DNA from: Fusobacterium sp.
Lineage (GTDB): Bacteria > Fusobacteriota > Fusobacteriia > Fusobacteriales > Fusobacteriaceae
NCBI RefSeq assembly: GCF_019012925.1
Contig: NZ_JAGIRL010000053.1
Coordinates: 1-56,189 of the forward strand
Reading direction: 5' to 3'
DNA: 56,189 nucleotides
Positions 27,711-36,705 of this stretch are shown one piece after another (the first letter of the stretch is position 1; every line of letters begins with the position of its first letter). The position numbers were made by a program, and so were the translations under genes. The notes under the pieces were generated by a model that saw only the letters and a list, made by a program, of their open reading frames with translations, searched no databases and had not been told where the DNA came from.

Positions 27711-28943
27711 ATGAGTTCAAAATTAATGATGAGATTACTTCTTGTAATAATGGTAGTCTGTGGAGCTATCTGGTTAAGCTTTGCTAAGCCAACAAAATTA
27801 GGACTAGACTTAAAAGGTGGAGTATACGTTGTCTTAGAGGCAGTACCAGAAGAGGGAGTCACTATAGACTCAGAGGCAATGGATAGACTGATAGAGGTAT
27901 TGGACAGAAGAATCAATGGTTTGGGAGTAGCTGAATCAGTGGTTCAAAAAGCTGGAGATACAAAGGTAATAGTTGAGTTACCAGGAATTAGCAATACAGA
28001 AGATGCTATAAAAATGATAGGAAAAACAGCTCTATTGGAGTTTAGAATAATGAATCCAGATGGAACGTTAGGAGAGACTCTATTAACTGGTGGAGCACTA
28101 AAAAAGGCTGATGTTTCTTATGATAACTTAGGAAGACCACAGATACAATTTGAGATGAATCAAGATGGAGCTATAAAATTTGCTGAGATAACAAGAAATA
28201 ATATTGGAAAACAATTGGCAATAACACTTGATGGAACAATACAAACAGCACCTATGATTAACTCTGAAATTCCAAGTGGAAGTGGAGTAATTACAGGAAA
28301 CTATACAGTAGAAGAGGCAAAAGCTACAGCAACACTATTGAATGCAGGTGCACTTCCAGTAAAAGCAGAGATAGTAGAGACAAGAACAGTAGGAGCTTCT
28401 CTAGGAGATGAATCCATAGCACAGAGTAAAAAAGCTGCAATGTTTGCAATGGGATTGATTGGAATATTTATGATAGTATTCTATAGATTGCCTGGAATTG
28501 TAGCAGATATAGCACTAGTAATTTTTGGTTTAACAACTTTTGGAGCATTAAATTTCATAGATGCTACATTGACACTACCTGGTATAGCAGGACTTATTCT
28601 TTCAGCGGGAATGGCAGTTGACGCCAATGTAATTATCTTTGAAAGAATAAAAGAGGAGTTAAGATTAGGAAATACTGTAATAAATGGTATAAATACAGGA
28701 TTTAGCAAGGGATTTGTAGCAATATTTGACTCAAACCTAACAACACTTATAATTACAACGATTTTATTTACATTTGGAACAGGACCAGTAAAAGGATTTG
28801 CTGTAACATTGACAATAGGTACACTTGCATCTATGTTTACTGCAATAACAATAACAAAAATTCTTTTATTGACTTTTGTAAATGTATTTAATTTGAAAAA
28901 GCCTGAATTATTTGGAGTGGAGGGGAGAGACATATGCAAATAG
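27711..28943 (+). CDS. secD: Protein translocase subunit SecD
   Basis: Inner-membrane RND-type protein that, with SecF, uses the proton or sodium gradient to pull secreted proteins out of the SecYEG channel. It has 410 residues, a shorter form with a compact periplasmic P1 domain. The N-terminal TM is followed by GLDLKGGVYVVLE. VVELPG-like and NIGKQLAITLDG motifs lie in the periplasmic part. The TM4 region LILSAGMAVDANVIIFERIKEE is diagnostic. ATG 27711 follows GGAGGAGAAG; an in-frame TTG at 27699 overlaps that site. The end overlaps secF by 10 bases. Confidence 0.95.
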   Translation: MSSKLMMRLLLVIMVVCGAIWLSFAKPTKLGLDLKGGVYVVLEAVPEEGVTIDSEAMDRLIEVLDRRINGLGVAESVVQKAGDTKVIVELPGISNTEDAIKMIGKTALLEFRIMNPDGTLGETLLTGGALKKADVSYDNLGRPQIQFEMNQDGAIKFAEITRNNIGKQLAITLDGTIQTAPMINSEIPSGSGVITGNYTVEEAKATATLLNAGALPVKAEIVETRTVGASLGDESIAQSKKAAMFAMGLIGIFMIVFYRLPGIVADIALVIFGLTTFGALNFIDATLTLPGIAGLILSAGMAVDANVIIFERIKEELRLGNTVINGINTGFSKGFVAIFDSNLTTLIITTILFTFGTGPVKGFAVTLTIGTLASMFTAITITKILLLTFVNVFNLKKPELFGVEGRDICK

Positions 28944-29884
28944 GAATTGTAAAAAATACTAAGAAATTTCTAGGATTATCTGTAGTACTTGTAGTACTTT
29001 CCCTAGGAGTTATTTTTACAAAGGGATTAAACTATGGAATAGATTTCTCTGGAGGAAGTTTAACTCAGATAAAATATGATAAAACAGTTTCATTAAATGA
29101 GGTAAATAGTGTTTTAGATAAGGTGGCTAAAAGTGTTCCACAACTAGCAGGAAATAGTAGAAAAGTACAGGTTTCAGAAGGGAATACAGTAATAATAAGA
29201 ACACAGGAACTATCTGAAGATCAGAAAGAGACTTTATTAGAAAGTTTAGGTACAATTGGAAAGTACAATATTGATAAAGTGGAAAAAGTTGGAGCTAGTA
29301 TAGGGAAGGAACTAAAAACTTCAGCAATATATTCACTATTAATAGGATCAGTATTGATAGTGGCTTATATTACAGTTAGATTTGAGTTCGTATTCTCATT
29401 GGGAGCAATAATTGCTTTGATTCACGACTTAATTATAGCTATTGGAGTGATATCTCTACTAGGTTATGAGGTAGATACACCATTTATAGCAGCAGTTCTA
29501 ACTATTTTAGGGTATTCAATCAACGATACTATAGTAGTATTTGATAGAATAAGAGAGAATATAAAACGTAAAACTAAGAAAAAACTTACTTTTGAAGAGA
29601 TACTAGATAAAAGTATAAATCAGGTAATGGTAAGATCTATAAATACTTCAGTTACAACTTTATTTGCAATTATTGCAATATTAGTATTTGGAGGGGATTC
29701 TTTAAGAACATTTATAGTTACTCTATTGATTGGAATTTTAGCTGGAACATACAGTTCAGTGTTTATAGCTACTCCAATAGTATATCTATTAGATAAAAAT
29801 AGAAAAGATAGAGGAAATGGTGGAATAGAGAAAAAACTTCAAGCTGAAGATAAAAAAGAGACCGAGGAAAAAATATTAGTTTAA
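28934..29884 (+). CDS. secF: Protein translocase subunit SecF
   Basis: Partner of SecD in the accessory Sec motor; 316 residues, six predicted TM segments. GLNYGIDFSGGSLTQI near the N-terminus and TILGYSINDTIVVFDRIRENI in TM4 are the family signatures. The C-terminal tail is Lys/Glu-rich and cytoplasmic. The ATG at 28934 lies inside the end of secD (a 10-base overlap), with AGGGGAGAG upstream, so the two subunits are translationally coupled. yajC is not adjacent. Confidence 0.96.
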   Translation: MQIGIVKNTKKFLGLSVVLVVLSLGVIFTKGLNYGIDFSGGSLTQIKYDKTVSLNEVNSVLDKVAKSVPQLAGNSRKVQVSEGNTVIIRTQELSEDQKETLLESLGTIGKYNIDKVEKVGASIGKELKTSAIYSLLIGSVLIVAYITVRFEFVFSLGAIIALIHDLIIAIGVISLLGYEVDTPFIAAVLTILGYSINDTIVVFDRIRENIKRKTKKKLTFEEILDKSINQVMVRSINTSVTTLFAIIAILVFGGDSLRTFIVTLLIGILAGTYSSVFIATPIVYLLDKNRKDRGNGGIEKKLQAEDKKETEEKILV

Positions 29885-29899
29885 TTTTAAAATTTGAGT

Positions 29900-29905
29900 T
29901 ATAAT
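29900..29905 (+). promoter_or_regulatory. Probable internal promoter (-10) before alr
   Basis: Consensus TATAAT with a weak -35 (TTAGTT, 29876-29881). It would give a leader of about 90 bases containing the following hairpin. Confidence 0.45.
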
Positions 29906-29928
29906 AAAATGGTACAAGGTAATTTTAA

Positions 29929-29961
29929 AGTTTTCCAATGGTTTTATACCATTGGAAAACT
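29929..29961 (+). repeat. Perfect 14-bp hairpin in the alr leader
   Basis: Arms AGTTTTCCAATGGT (29929-29942) and ACCATTGGAAAACT (29948-29961) enclose loop TTTAT. There is no proper T run after it, so it is not a canonical terminator. It may be a regulatory leader structure or an operator, or protect the 3' end of secDF mRNA. Confidence 0.6.
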
Positions 29962-30003
29962 CTGTTTATTATTAGTGAGAGTATTGCAGAAGAGAGGGAA
30001 CAA

Positions 30004-31101
30004 ATGAGAGCATGGTTAGAAATAGAGATGGACAATTTACTTTTTAATATAAACAAGATAAGGGAGAGGGTCTACCCTAAAGAGATAATGGCAGTAGTCA
30101 AAGCTAATAGTTATGGATTTGGAGCAAAGGAAGTTGTAAAATATCTATCTAAAAATGGAGTTAAAATATTTGCAGTAGCTTGTTTGGAGGAAGCTCTAGA
30201 ATTAAGAGAAGCTGGAATAAAGGATGAGATCTTAATTTTAGGAGTGGTTTTGGAAGATGAGATTTTAGTTGCTACTGAAAATGATATCCAGATAACTGTT
30301 GGAAACTGGGAACAGATAGAGTTTATAAAAAAACATAATCTAAATGTTGGTATCCATATAAAAATTGATACAGGAATGGGAAGATTAGGTTTTTTAGTAG
30401 ATGAAGGTATTGAAGTTGTCGAGTACTGTTTAAAAAATAACTTAAATATAATGGGTATCTATTCACATCTTTCTGATGCTGATGGATTTAATGGGGACGC
30501 CGATAGCTATACGAGAGCTCAAATTGAGAAATTTGGTGTGTTTAAGAGATATGAAGATAGAGTTAAATATCTACATATTTTGAATAGTGGTGGAATATTG
30601 AGATTCAATGAGCAATATGCTGGAAACCTTGTAAGAGATGGAATAAGTATGTATGGAATGATAGCTAATTATAGAGTTTTAGATTTGAAGAGAGTATTTA
30701 CTGTCAAAACTAAGATTCTATCATTGAGAACAGTTGAAGAGGATTCATTCATATCTTATGGTAGAAAATACACATTGAATAAGGGAGAGACATTTGCAAC
30801 TATTGGAATGGGGTATGCAGATGGAATAAAAAAAGAGTTCTCAAATAAGAGCTATGTAATTATAGAGGGAGAAAAGTGTCCATTAATTGGAGAGATATGT
30901 ATGGATATGAGTATGGTAAAAATACCTGAAAATATAAAAGATAAAGTGAAATTGGGGACAGAGGTAATAGTAGTAAGAGATGATATAATCGAAGAGATAA
31001 ATGTGGAACATAAATGCTCTTGGGATATATTGACTGGAATAGGAAGAAGAGTATATAGAGTGTATAAAGAGAATGGTAAACCATATTTAATAACTAGATA
31101 A
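30004..31101 (+). CDS. alr: Alanine racemase
   Basis: PLP enzyme that makes D-alanine for peptidoglycan; 365 residues. The PLP lysine is K33 in VVKANSYGFG. IKIDTGMGRLGF, YSHLSDADG and GMGYADGI (with the second catalytic Tyr) are clear, and GEICMDMSMV is the C-terminal domain signature. I start at ATG 30004, with AGAGAGGGAA just upstream and the fold beginning at once (RAWLEIEMDNL). An upstream in-frame ATG at 29938 lies inside the hairpin arm and would add residues unlike the family. Confidence 0.94.
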   Translation: MRAWLEIEMDNLLFNINKIRERVYPKEIMAVVKANSYGFGAKEVVKYLSKNGVKIFAVACLEEALELREAGIKDEILILGVVLEDEILVATENDIQITVGNWEQIEFIKKHNLNVGIHIKIDTGMGRLGFLVDEGIEVVEYCLKNNLNIMGIYSHLSDADGFNGDADSYTRAQIEKFGVFKRYEDRVKYLHILNSGGILRFNEQYAGNLVRDGISMYGMIANYRVLDLKRVFTVKTKILSLRTVEEDSFISYGRKYTLNKGETFATIGMGYADGIKKEFSNKSYVIIEGEKCPLIGEICMDMSMVKIPENIKDKVKLGTEVIVVRDDIIEEINVEHKCSWDILTGIGRRVYRVYKENGKPYLITR

Positions 31102-31110
31102 GGAGAGACA

Positions 31111-32292
31111 ATGGCGAAGATAATTTTAGAAAAGGGAAAAGAGAAGAAGATACAAAATTTTTATCCAAATGTGTTTAAAGATGAGGTAAAAAGTAGTATT
31201 GGAAAGATAGAAAACGGAGATATAGTTGATGTATGCACTGAAGATATGACTTTTGTAGGAAGAGGTTATGTAACAGATTCAACATCTGCATATGTGAGAG
31301 TATTGACAACAAAAGATGAAAAGATAGATAAAGATTTTATATTGAATAAGATAAGAACTGCTTATAAAAAGAGGGAGCATCTGTATGGTGAGACAAACTG
31401 TGTAAGAGCTTTTTTCTCTGAAGGAGATGGAATACCAGGTCTGATAATAGATAAATTTGATAAATACGTGGCAGTTCAATTTAGAAACTCTGGTGTTGAA
31501 AAATTTAGACAAGAGATAATAAATGCAATAAAAAAAGTGATGAAACCAAAAGGGATCTATGAGAGAAGTGATGTAGAAAATAGAACACATGAGGGAGTAG
31601 AGCAAAAAACAGGAATTATATTTGGAGAGATTCCAGAAAGAGTTATTATGGAAGATAATGGTCTTAAGTATGGAATAGATATAATTGATGGACAAAAAAC
31701 AGGATTTTTCTTAGACCAGAGAGATTCTAGAAAATTCATTAGAAAATATTTAAATAAAGAGACTAGATTTTTAGATGTTTTCTCAAGTAGTGGTGGATTT
31801 TCAATGGCTGCTTTAAAAGAGAATTGTAAAAAAGTAGTGGCAATAGATAAGGAACCACATGCTTTGGAGTTGTGTAAAGAGAACTATAATTTAAATGAAT
31901 TTCAAGGGAATTTTACAACTATGGAGGGAGATGCTTTTCTTTTATTAAAAACTCTTGTAGGTAGAGGAGAGAAATATGATGTAATAACTTTAGATCCACC
32001 TTCACTTATAAAAAGAAAAGCGGATATTCATAGAGGTAGAGACTTCTTCTTTGATCTATGTGACGATAGTTTCAAACTATTGGAAGATGGAGGTATATTG
32101 GGAGTCATAACTTGTGCTTACCACATATCTTTGCAAGATCTTTTAGAGGTAACAAGAATGGCTGCTTCAAAAAATGGAAAACTTTTACAAGTGATAGGGA
32201 TAAATTATCAACCTGAAGATCATCCGTGGATATTACATGTACCTGAAACTTTATATTTAAAGGCTTTATGGGTAAGAATAATTAACAACTAA
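31111..32292 (+). CDS. Class I SAM-dependent rRNA methyltransferase, RlmI-like
   Basis: Predicted 23S rRNA cytosine-C5 methyltransferase, 393 residues, the RlmI size. The N-terminal PUA-like domain (about 1-75) includes GYVTDSTSAYVRVL. The methyltransferase begins with GQKTGFFLDQRDSR, the SAM-binding FLDVFSSSGGFSMAAL and AIDKEPHALELC. DPPSLIK and ITCAYHIS follow, with the likely catalytic Cys in the TC motif. It starts at ATG 31111 after AAGGAGAG, nine bases beyond alr. The exact target nucleotide is inferred from family resemblance only. Confidence 0.88.
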   Translation: MAKIILEKGKEKKIQNFYPNVFKDEVKSSIGKIENGDIVDVCTEDMTFVGRGYVTDSTSAYVRVLTTKDEKIDKDFILNKIRTAYKKREHLYGETNCVRAFFSEGDGIPGLIIDKFDKYVAVQFRNSGVEKFRQEIINAIKKVMKPKGIYERSDVENRTHEGVEQKTGIIFGEIPERVIMEDNGLKYGIDIIDGQKTGFFLDQRDSRKFIRKYLNKETRFLDVFSSSGGFSMAALKENCKKVVAIDKEPHALELCKENYNLNEFQGNFTTMEGDAFLLLKTLVGRGEKYDVITLDPPSLIKRKADIHRGRDFFFDLCDDSFKLLEDGGILGVITCAYHISLQDLLEVTRMAASKNGKLLQVIGINYQPEDHPWILHVPETLYLKALWVRIINN

Positions 32293-32303
32293 GGAGAGTC
32301 GCT

Positions 32304-32837
32304 ATGTATTTAGATATTGTAATATTAGTAGTTTTAGTTTTAGCAATATTAGATGGATTAAAAAATGGTTTGTTTGTTGAATTTTTATCAGCTTTTGGCT
32401 TGATTATAAATTTTGTACTAGCAAAGTATTTAACTCCAATATTGATAGATTTTTTAAAGTTACCAGCCAATGAAAGAAACTATTTCTTAATATACATAAT
32501 TATGTTTTGGGCTGTATACATAGTAGTAGGAATATTTATTCATATTTTAAGAAAGATTATGGAGGGAATTTCTAGAGGATTTATAATTAGAATCTTAGGT
32601 GGTATAATAGGAGCTGTAAAAGGTGTTATACTAGGATTTGTTATAATATTTATTTTTAATTTTTCAACTGATCTTTTTCCTGAAATAAAATCTTATGGAA
32701 AAAATAGTAAATCAGTTGAGGTATTTTTAAAGATGTCACCCCTTATAGAGAATCATATTCCAAAAGTATTTAAAAAGAAACTTGATAATTTAAAAAATGA
32801 TAAACTAATAGATAGATACATAAATAAAATATTATAG
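32304..32837 (+). CDS. CvpA family membrane protein
   Basis: A 177-residue inner-membrane protein with four predicted hydrophobic segments at about 3-20, 28-50, 62-84 and 98-120, then a charged cytoplasmic tail. The start YLDIVILVVLVLAILDGLKNG and the Gly-rich RILGGIIGAVKGVILG segment match the CvpA (colicin V production) family. Relatives affect envelope processes and purine-gene expression in some bacteria; the biochemical role is unknown. It lies 11 bases after the methyltransferase gene and directly before lptF. Confidence 0.82.
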   Translation: MYLDIVILVVLVLAILDGLKNGLFVEFLSAFGLIINFVLAKYLTPILIDFLKLPANERNYFLIYIIMFWAVYIVVGIFIHILRKIMEGISRGFIIRILGGIIGAVKGVILGFVIIFIFNFSTDLFPEIKSYGKNSKSVEVFLKMSPLIENHIPKVFKKKLDNLKNDKLIDRYINKIL

Positions 32838-32846
32838 GAGAAAAGT

Positions 32847-33923
32847 ATGAAAATAATAGATAGGTACATTTTAAATGAGATTAAAATACCTGTAATTTTT
32901 GGAATATCTCTATTTACTTTTATATTTTTGATAGATATAATTGTTGCAATGATGGAGAACATAATAGTAAAAGGAATCTCTATTTTGGATGTCTTGAGAA
33001 TATTATCTTTTTATTTACCACCAATATTAGCTCAAACTATACCTATGGGAATGTTTTTGGGGATAATGCTTACTTTTTCAAAATTTACAAGAACAAGTGA
33101 GGCAACAGCTATGAGTGCTATTGGTTTATCTTTGAAAAAGATTGTAAAACCGATATTTATTGCCTCTGTAGGTGTAACTATCTTCATATTCTTCTTACAG
33201 GAGAGTATTATTCCTAGATCTGTGGCAAAATTACAATATCTTACTACAAAAATAGCCTATGAAAACCCAGTTTTTCAACTTAAAGAGAGAACCTTTATAG
33301 ATGAGGTAGATGAGTATAATCTATATATAGATAGAATAGAGGGAAAAGATAAACAAGCTAAGGGAGTTTTGATATTTCAAAAGGCTGAGGATAAAGCTTT
33401 TCCAACTATTATAGTGGGAGAACAAGCTTATTGGAAAGATTCAGCAATGGTATTAAAAAATTCAACTTTTTACAATTTTAATGACAAGGGTAAGGAGACA
33501 TTAAGAGGTAAATTTGATGAGAAAAAAGTTCCATTAGCAGCATATTTTAGTGAGATGGAGATAAAGGTAGATAATATTGAGGCTATGGGAGTATTTTCAC
33601 TGTTAAAAGAGATGCGTGGGAAAAATTCAGAGGAAAAAATTCCATACAGTGTTGAGATAAATAAGAAATTAGCAGTACCATTTTCAACAATAATGCTATC
33701 ATTATTGGGAGTGTTTTTAGCTATTGGTCACCATAGAAGTGGAAAAGGTGCAAATTTTGCTTTGAGTCTGATAGTTATTTTCTCATATATCACTTGTTTA
33801 AATATAGGAATGGTAATGGCAGGTAAGGGAATAATTCCAGCTTTTGTAGGAGTGTGGACTCCTAATCTTATCCTATTTTTGGTAACATTCTTAATGTATA
33901 AGAAAAAGGCAGAGGTGATATAA
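32847..33923 (+). CDS. lptF: Lipopolysaccharide export permease LptF (YjgP/YjgQ family)
   Basis: One of the two inner-membrane permeases that feed lipopolysaccharide to the periplasmic bridge, powered by LptB; 358 residues. It starts with the family opening IDRYILNEIKIPVIFGISLFTFIFLI. Three N-terminal TM segments, a beta-jellyroll periplasmic domain (about 130-260) and three C-terminal TM segments follow. IPMGMFLGIMLTFSKFTRTSEATAMSAIG holds the coupling-helix region. The F/G order is by convention, since the two paralogues are hard to tell apart here. Its stop overlaps the next start (TAATG). Confidence 0.9.
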   Translation: MKIIDRYILNEIKIPVIFGISLFTFIFLIDIIVAMMENIIVKGISILDVLRILSFYLPPILAQTIPMGMFLGIMLTFSKFTRTSEATAMSAIGLSLKKIVKPIFIASVGVTIFIFFLQESIIPRSVAKLQYLTTKIAYENPVFQLKERTFIDEVDEYNLYIDRIEGKDKQAKGVLIFQKAEDKAFPTIIVGEQAYWKDSAMVLKNSTFYNFNDKGKETLRGKFDEKKVPLAAYFSEMEIKVDNIEAMGVFSLLKEMRGKNSEEKIPYSVEINKKLAVPFSTIMLSLLGVFLAIGHHRSGKGANFALSLIVIFSYITCLNIGMVMAGKGIIPAFVGVWTPNLILFLVTFLMYKKKAEVI

Positions 33924-35005
33924 TGAAGATATTGGATAGATACATTAGCAAAAATTTTATTAAAGCCTTTTTCTTGAGTTTGATGGCATTTATGGGAATA
34001 TTCATAGTTAGCCAACTATTTAGAGTAGTAAAATATTTAAGTGATGGAAGATTTAGTGTAAGTGATGCAGGTTATTATATAGTGACTCTGCTCCCAAGAA
34101 TATTTATAGATGTAGCTCCACTGGCAGTTTTGCTGGGTAGTATGATGACTATAAGTACAATGGCCTCAAATTTGGAGATTATCTCTTTGAAAACTTCTGG
34201 AATAAAATTTAAGAGAATAATATTGTTTCCAATAGTTATATCTGCAATTATATCAGGAGTGGTATTCTATGTAAACGATACTCTATATCCCACTTCTTTA
34301 AAAATAAATAGAGATTTGAGAAGAGGAGAGGTAGAGGAGAGAGTAGCTCCGGTTGAGAAGAGGAACGCTTTTTTGAGAGGGGAGAATTCAAACTATATCT
34401 ATCTTATGCAAAAAGTTAATAGAGTGACAGGTTTTGCTGAAAATATTGAGATAGTGGATCTGAATAAAGAGTTTAATAAGATTGAAAGAATAGTAACTGC
34501 ACATGAGGGAAGATATAATTTTAGTAAGAGTGTATGGACATTGAAAGATGCTACTATTTACTATGGAGATGAAGGGAAAAAATCAAAAGTTGTTAAGTAT
34601 TTTAGAGATGATAAATACAATGATAATCCTGAACATTTTATAACTTTAAGTGTAGAACCAAGAACTTTAAGTATAAAAGAGTTAAAAAAGACAATAAGAG
34701 AGATGAAGAGTATAGGAGGAGACACAAGAGAGTTATTAGTAGAGTTAGGGAACAGATACTCATTTCCTTTTGCAAGTTTTGTAATCTCATTCTTGGGACT
34801 TGCGTTAGGAGGAAGATATGTTCGTGGAACTTCTGCAGTTAGCTTGGGTGTCTGTGTACTATTGGGTTATGGATACTATGTGGTACAAGCCTCTTTTGAA
34901 GCTCTCAGTGCAAATGGATTTTTAAATCCTTTTATTGGTGGATGGATCCCCAATATAATATTTTTAGGAGTAGGTATATATCTACTGAATAAAGCTGAAT
35001 ATTAA
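33923..35005 (+). CDS. lptG: Lipopolysaccharide export permease LptG (YjgP/YjgQ family)
   Basis: Second permease of the LptB2FG exporter, 360 residues. It begins LDRYISKNFIKAFFLSLMAF, very like its upstream neighbour. It has three TM segments, a periplasmic jellyroll from about residue 130 to 255, and three more TM segments ending in NIIFLGVGIYLLNKAEY. APLAVLLGSMMTISTMASNLEIISLKTSG is the family coupling segment. It overlaps lptF by one base and is presumably co-translated. LptD and LptE, the outer-membrane end of the path, are not in this window. Confidence 0.9.
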   Translation: MKILDRYISKNFIKAFFLSLMAFMGIFIVSQLFRVVKYLSDGRFSVSDAGYYIVTLLPRIFIDVAPLAVLLGSMMTISTMASNLEIISLKTSGIKFKRIILFPIVISAIISGVVFYVNDTLYPTSLKINRDLRRGEVEERVAPVEKRNAFLRGENSNYIYLMQKVNRVTGFAENIEIVDLNKEFNKIERIVTAHEGRYNFSKSVWTLKDATIYYGDEGKKSKVVKYFRDDKYNDNPEHFITLSVEPRTLSIKELKKTIREMKSIGGDTRELLVELGNRYSFPFASFVISFLGLALGGRYVRGTSAVSLGVCVLLGYGYYVVQASFEALSANGFLNPFIGGWIPNIIFLGVGIYLLNKAEY

Positions 35006-35021
35006 AAGTATGGAGTGTGTT

Positions 35022-36245
35022 ATGAGTATACAAGTAAAAAAGTTAAGTAATGGTATTCCAGTTTTGATGGAGAATATCGAGAGCATAAACACTATAAGCT
35101 TAGGGGTATTTGTAAAAACTGGATCAAGAGATGAGTATTTAGATGAGAGTGGAGTTTCTCATTATATTGAACATATGATGTTTAAGGGTACAACAAATAG
35201 AAGTGCAAAGGAGATATCTGAAGAGATAGATAATGAGGGTGGAATGATAAATGCCTATACAAGTAGAGATATGACTTGTTACTATATTCAGATGCTTTCA
35301 AATAAGATAAATAAAGGAATTGAAATACTTTCTGATATGTTTTTAAACTCTACTTTTACAGAGGAAAATCTTGAAAAAGAGAGAAATGTAATTATAGAAG
35401 AGATAAGAATGTATGAGGATATTCCAGAAGAGATAATACATGATGAGAACATAAAATTTGCCTTAACAGGTGTACAATCAAATAGTGTATTAGGAACAAT
35501 AGAGAGTTTGAAAGGAATAGATAGAGAGAAATTTTTAAAATATTTTAAAGAGCAGTATAGAGCCTCAAACTTAGTAATATCAGTTGCAGGAAAGATGGAC
35601 TGTGAAGAGATATTCAAACAACTTGAATCAGGATTTGGAAAAATTGAGAATTTAGAAACTGAAAGAGAATTGGATAATAACTTTACAATAAATAAGGGTG
35701 AAAATAAAATAGTTAGAGATACTAACCAAGTTCATCTATGCTTTAATACCAAAGGAGTTAGCTTGGTAGATGAGGCAAAATACCCAGCAGCAATAATTTC
35801 AAGTGTATTGGGTGGAAATATGAGTTCTAGACTTTTCCAAAAAATAAGAGAGGAGAGAGGATTAGCTTATTCTGTTTATACTTATTCAAGTGCCTTTTTA
35901 GAGGGTGGAGTTTTCACTGTGTATGCAGGGACAACTAATGAGAGTTATAGAGATGTAATAGATATAATAAGAGCTGAATTTGAAGATATAAGAGAGAATG
36001 GAATAACTCCATATGAGTTACAAAAATCTAAGAATCAGTTTTTGAGTATGTTGACTTTTAGCCTTGAGGGAAGTAAGGGTAAAATGAATAGAATGGCAAA
36101 CTCATATCTTCTTTATGGTGAGGTAATAGAGATAGATAAGATAATAGAGTCTATTGAAAAGATAACTTTGGAAGATATTAAAAAGACAGCAGAGATAATA
36201 TTTGATGAGAGATATTACTCTTGGACAATTTTAGGAAATGTATAG
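35022..36245 (+). CDS. M16 family zinc peptidase (processing-peptidase-like)
   Basis: Pitrilysin-family metallopeptidase, 407 residues, single-chain bacterial type. The inverted zinc motif HxxEH is H47-Y-I-E50-H51, and the third ligand Glu lies in IIEEIRMYEDIPEE. The C-terminal homologous half has SSRLFQKIREERGLAYSVY, the substrate-binding RG-Y motif. No signal peptide is visible, so it is probably cytoplasmic. I chose ATG 35022, which has GGAG six bases upstream; the ATG at 35010 has a poor site. Homologues often sit beside dut in bacteria, as here. Confidence 0.9.
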   Translation: MSIQVKKLSNGIPVLMENIESINTISLGVFVKTGSRDEYLDESGVSHYIEHMMFKGTTNRSAKEISEEIDNEGGMINAYTSRDMTCYYIQMLSNKINKGIEILSDMFLNSTFTEENLEKERNVIIEEIRMYEDIPEEIIHDENIKFALTGVQSNSVLGTIESLKGIDREKFLKYFKEQYRASNLVISVAGKMDCEEIFKQLESGFGKIENLETERELDNNFTINKGENKIVRDTNQVHLCFNTKGVSLVDEAKYPAAIISSVLGGNMSSRLFQKIREERGLAYSVYTYSSAFLEGGVFTVYAGTTNESYRDVIDIIRAEFEDIRENGITPYELQKSKNQFLSMLTFSLEGSKGKMNRMANSYLLYGEVIEIDKIIESIEKITLEDIKKTAEIIFDERYYSWTILGNV

Positions 36246-36254
36246 GAGAAAAGA

Positions 36255-36695
36255 ATGGAAAAAGTAGCAGTTAAGGTATTGATTGAAGAGGGAGTACAAT
36301 TACCTAAGTATGAGACTTCGGGATCAGCTGGAATGGATGTAAGAGCAAATATAAAAGAGCCAATTACATTGGGATCGTTGGAGAGAGTATTGATTCCAAC
36401 AGGAATAAAAATGGCTATACCAGAGGGGTATGAAGTTCAAGTTAGACCAAGAAGTGGACTAGCTTTAAAACATGGTATAAGTATGGCAAATGCAATAGGA
36501 ACAATTGATAGTGACTATAGAGGAGATATTGGAGTTATATTGATCAATTTAAGTAAAGATGAGTATGTAATTCAACCTCAAGAGAGAATAGGACAGTTAG
36601 TTTTAAATAAAGTGGCACAGATGGAGTTTGAAATAGTAGATGTACTTGATGAAACAGAACGAGGTGCTGGAGGATTTGGGCATACAGGAAAGTAA
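36255..36695 (+). CDS. dut: dUTP diphosphatase
   Basis: Trimeric dUTPase that splits dUTP to dUMP and diphosphate, keeping uracil out of DNA; 146 residues. The five conserved motifs are readable: AGMDVRA, the PRSGLALKHG serine motif, GTIDSDYRGDI with the catalytic Asp, and RIGQLVLNKV. The C-terminal arm is RGAGGFGHTGK. It begins at ATG 36255, nine bases after the peptidase gene. Confidence 0.97.
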   Translation: MEKVAVKVLIEEGVQLPKYETSGSAGMDVRANIKEPITLGSLERVLIPTGIKMAIPEGYEVQVRPRSGLALKHGISMANAIGTIDSDYRGDIGVILINLSKDEYVIQPQERIGQLVLNKVAQMEFEIVDVLDETERGAGGFGHTGK

Positions 36696-36705
36696 GAGGT
36701 AGTCG

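Noticed and set aside
29938..29940. ATG as start of alr
   Set aside because: It lies inside the hairpin arm, lacks a ribosome site and would add 22 residues before the normal alanine racemase start.
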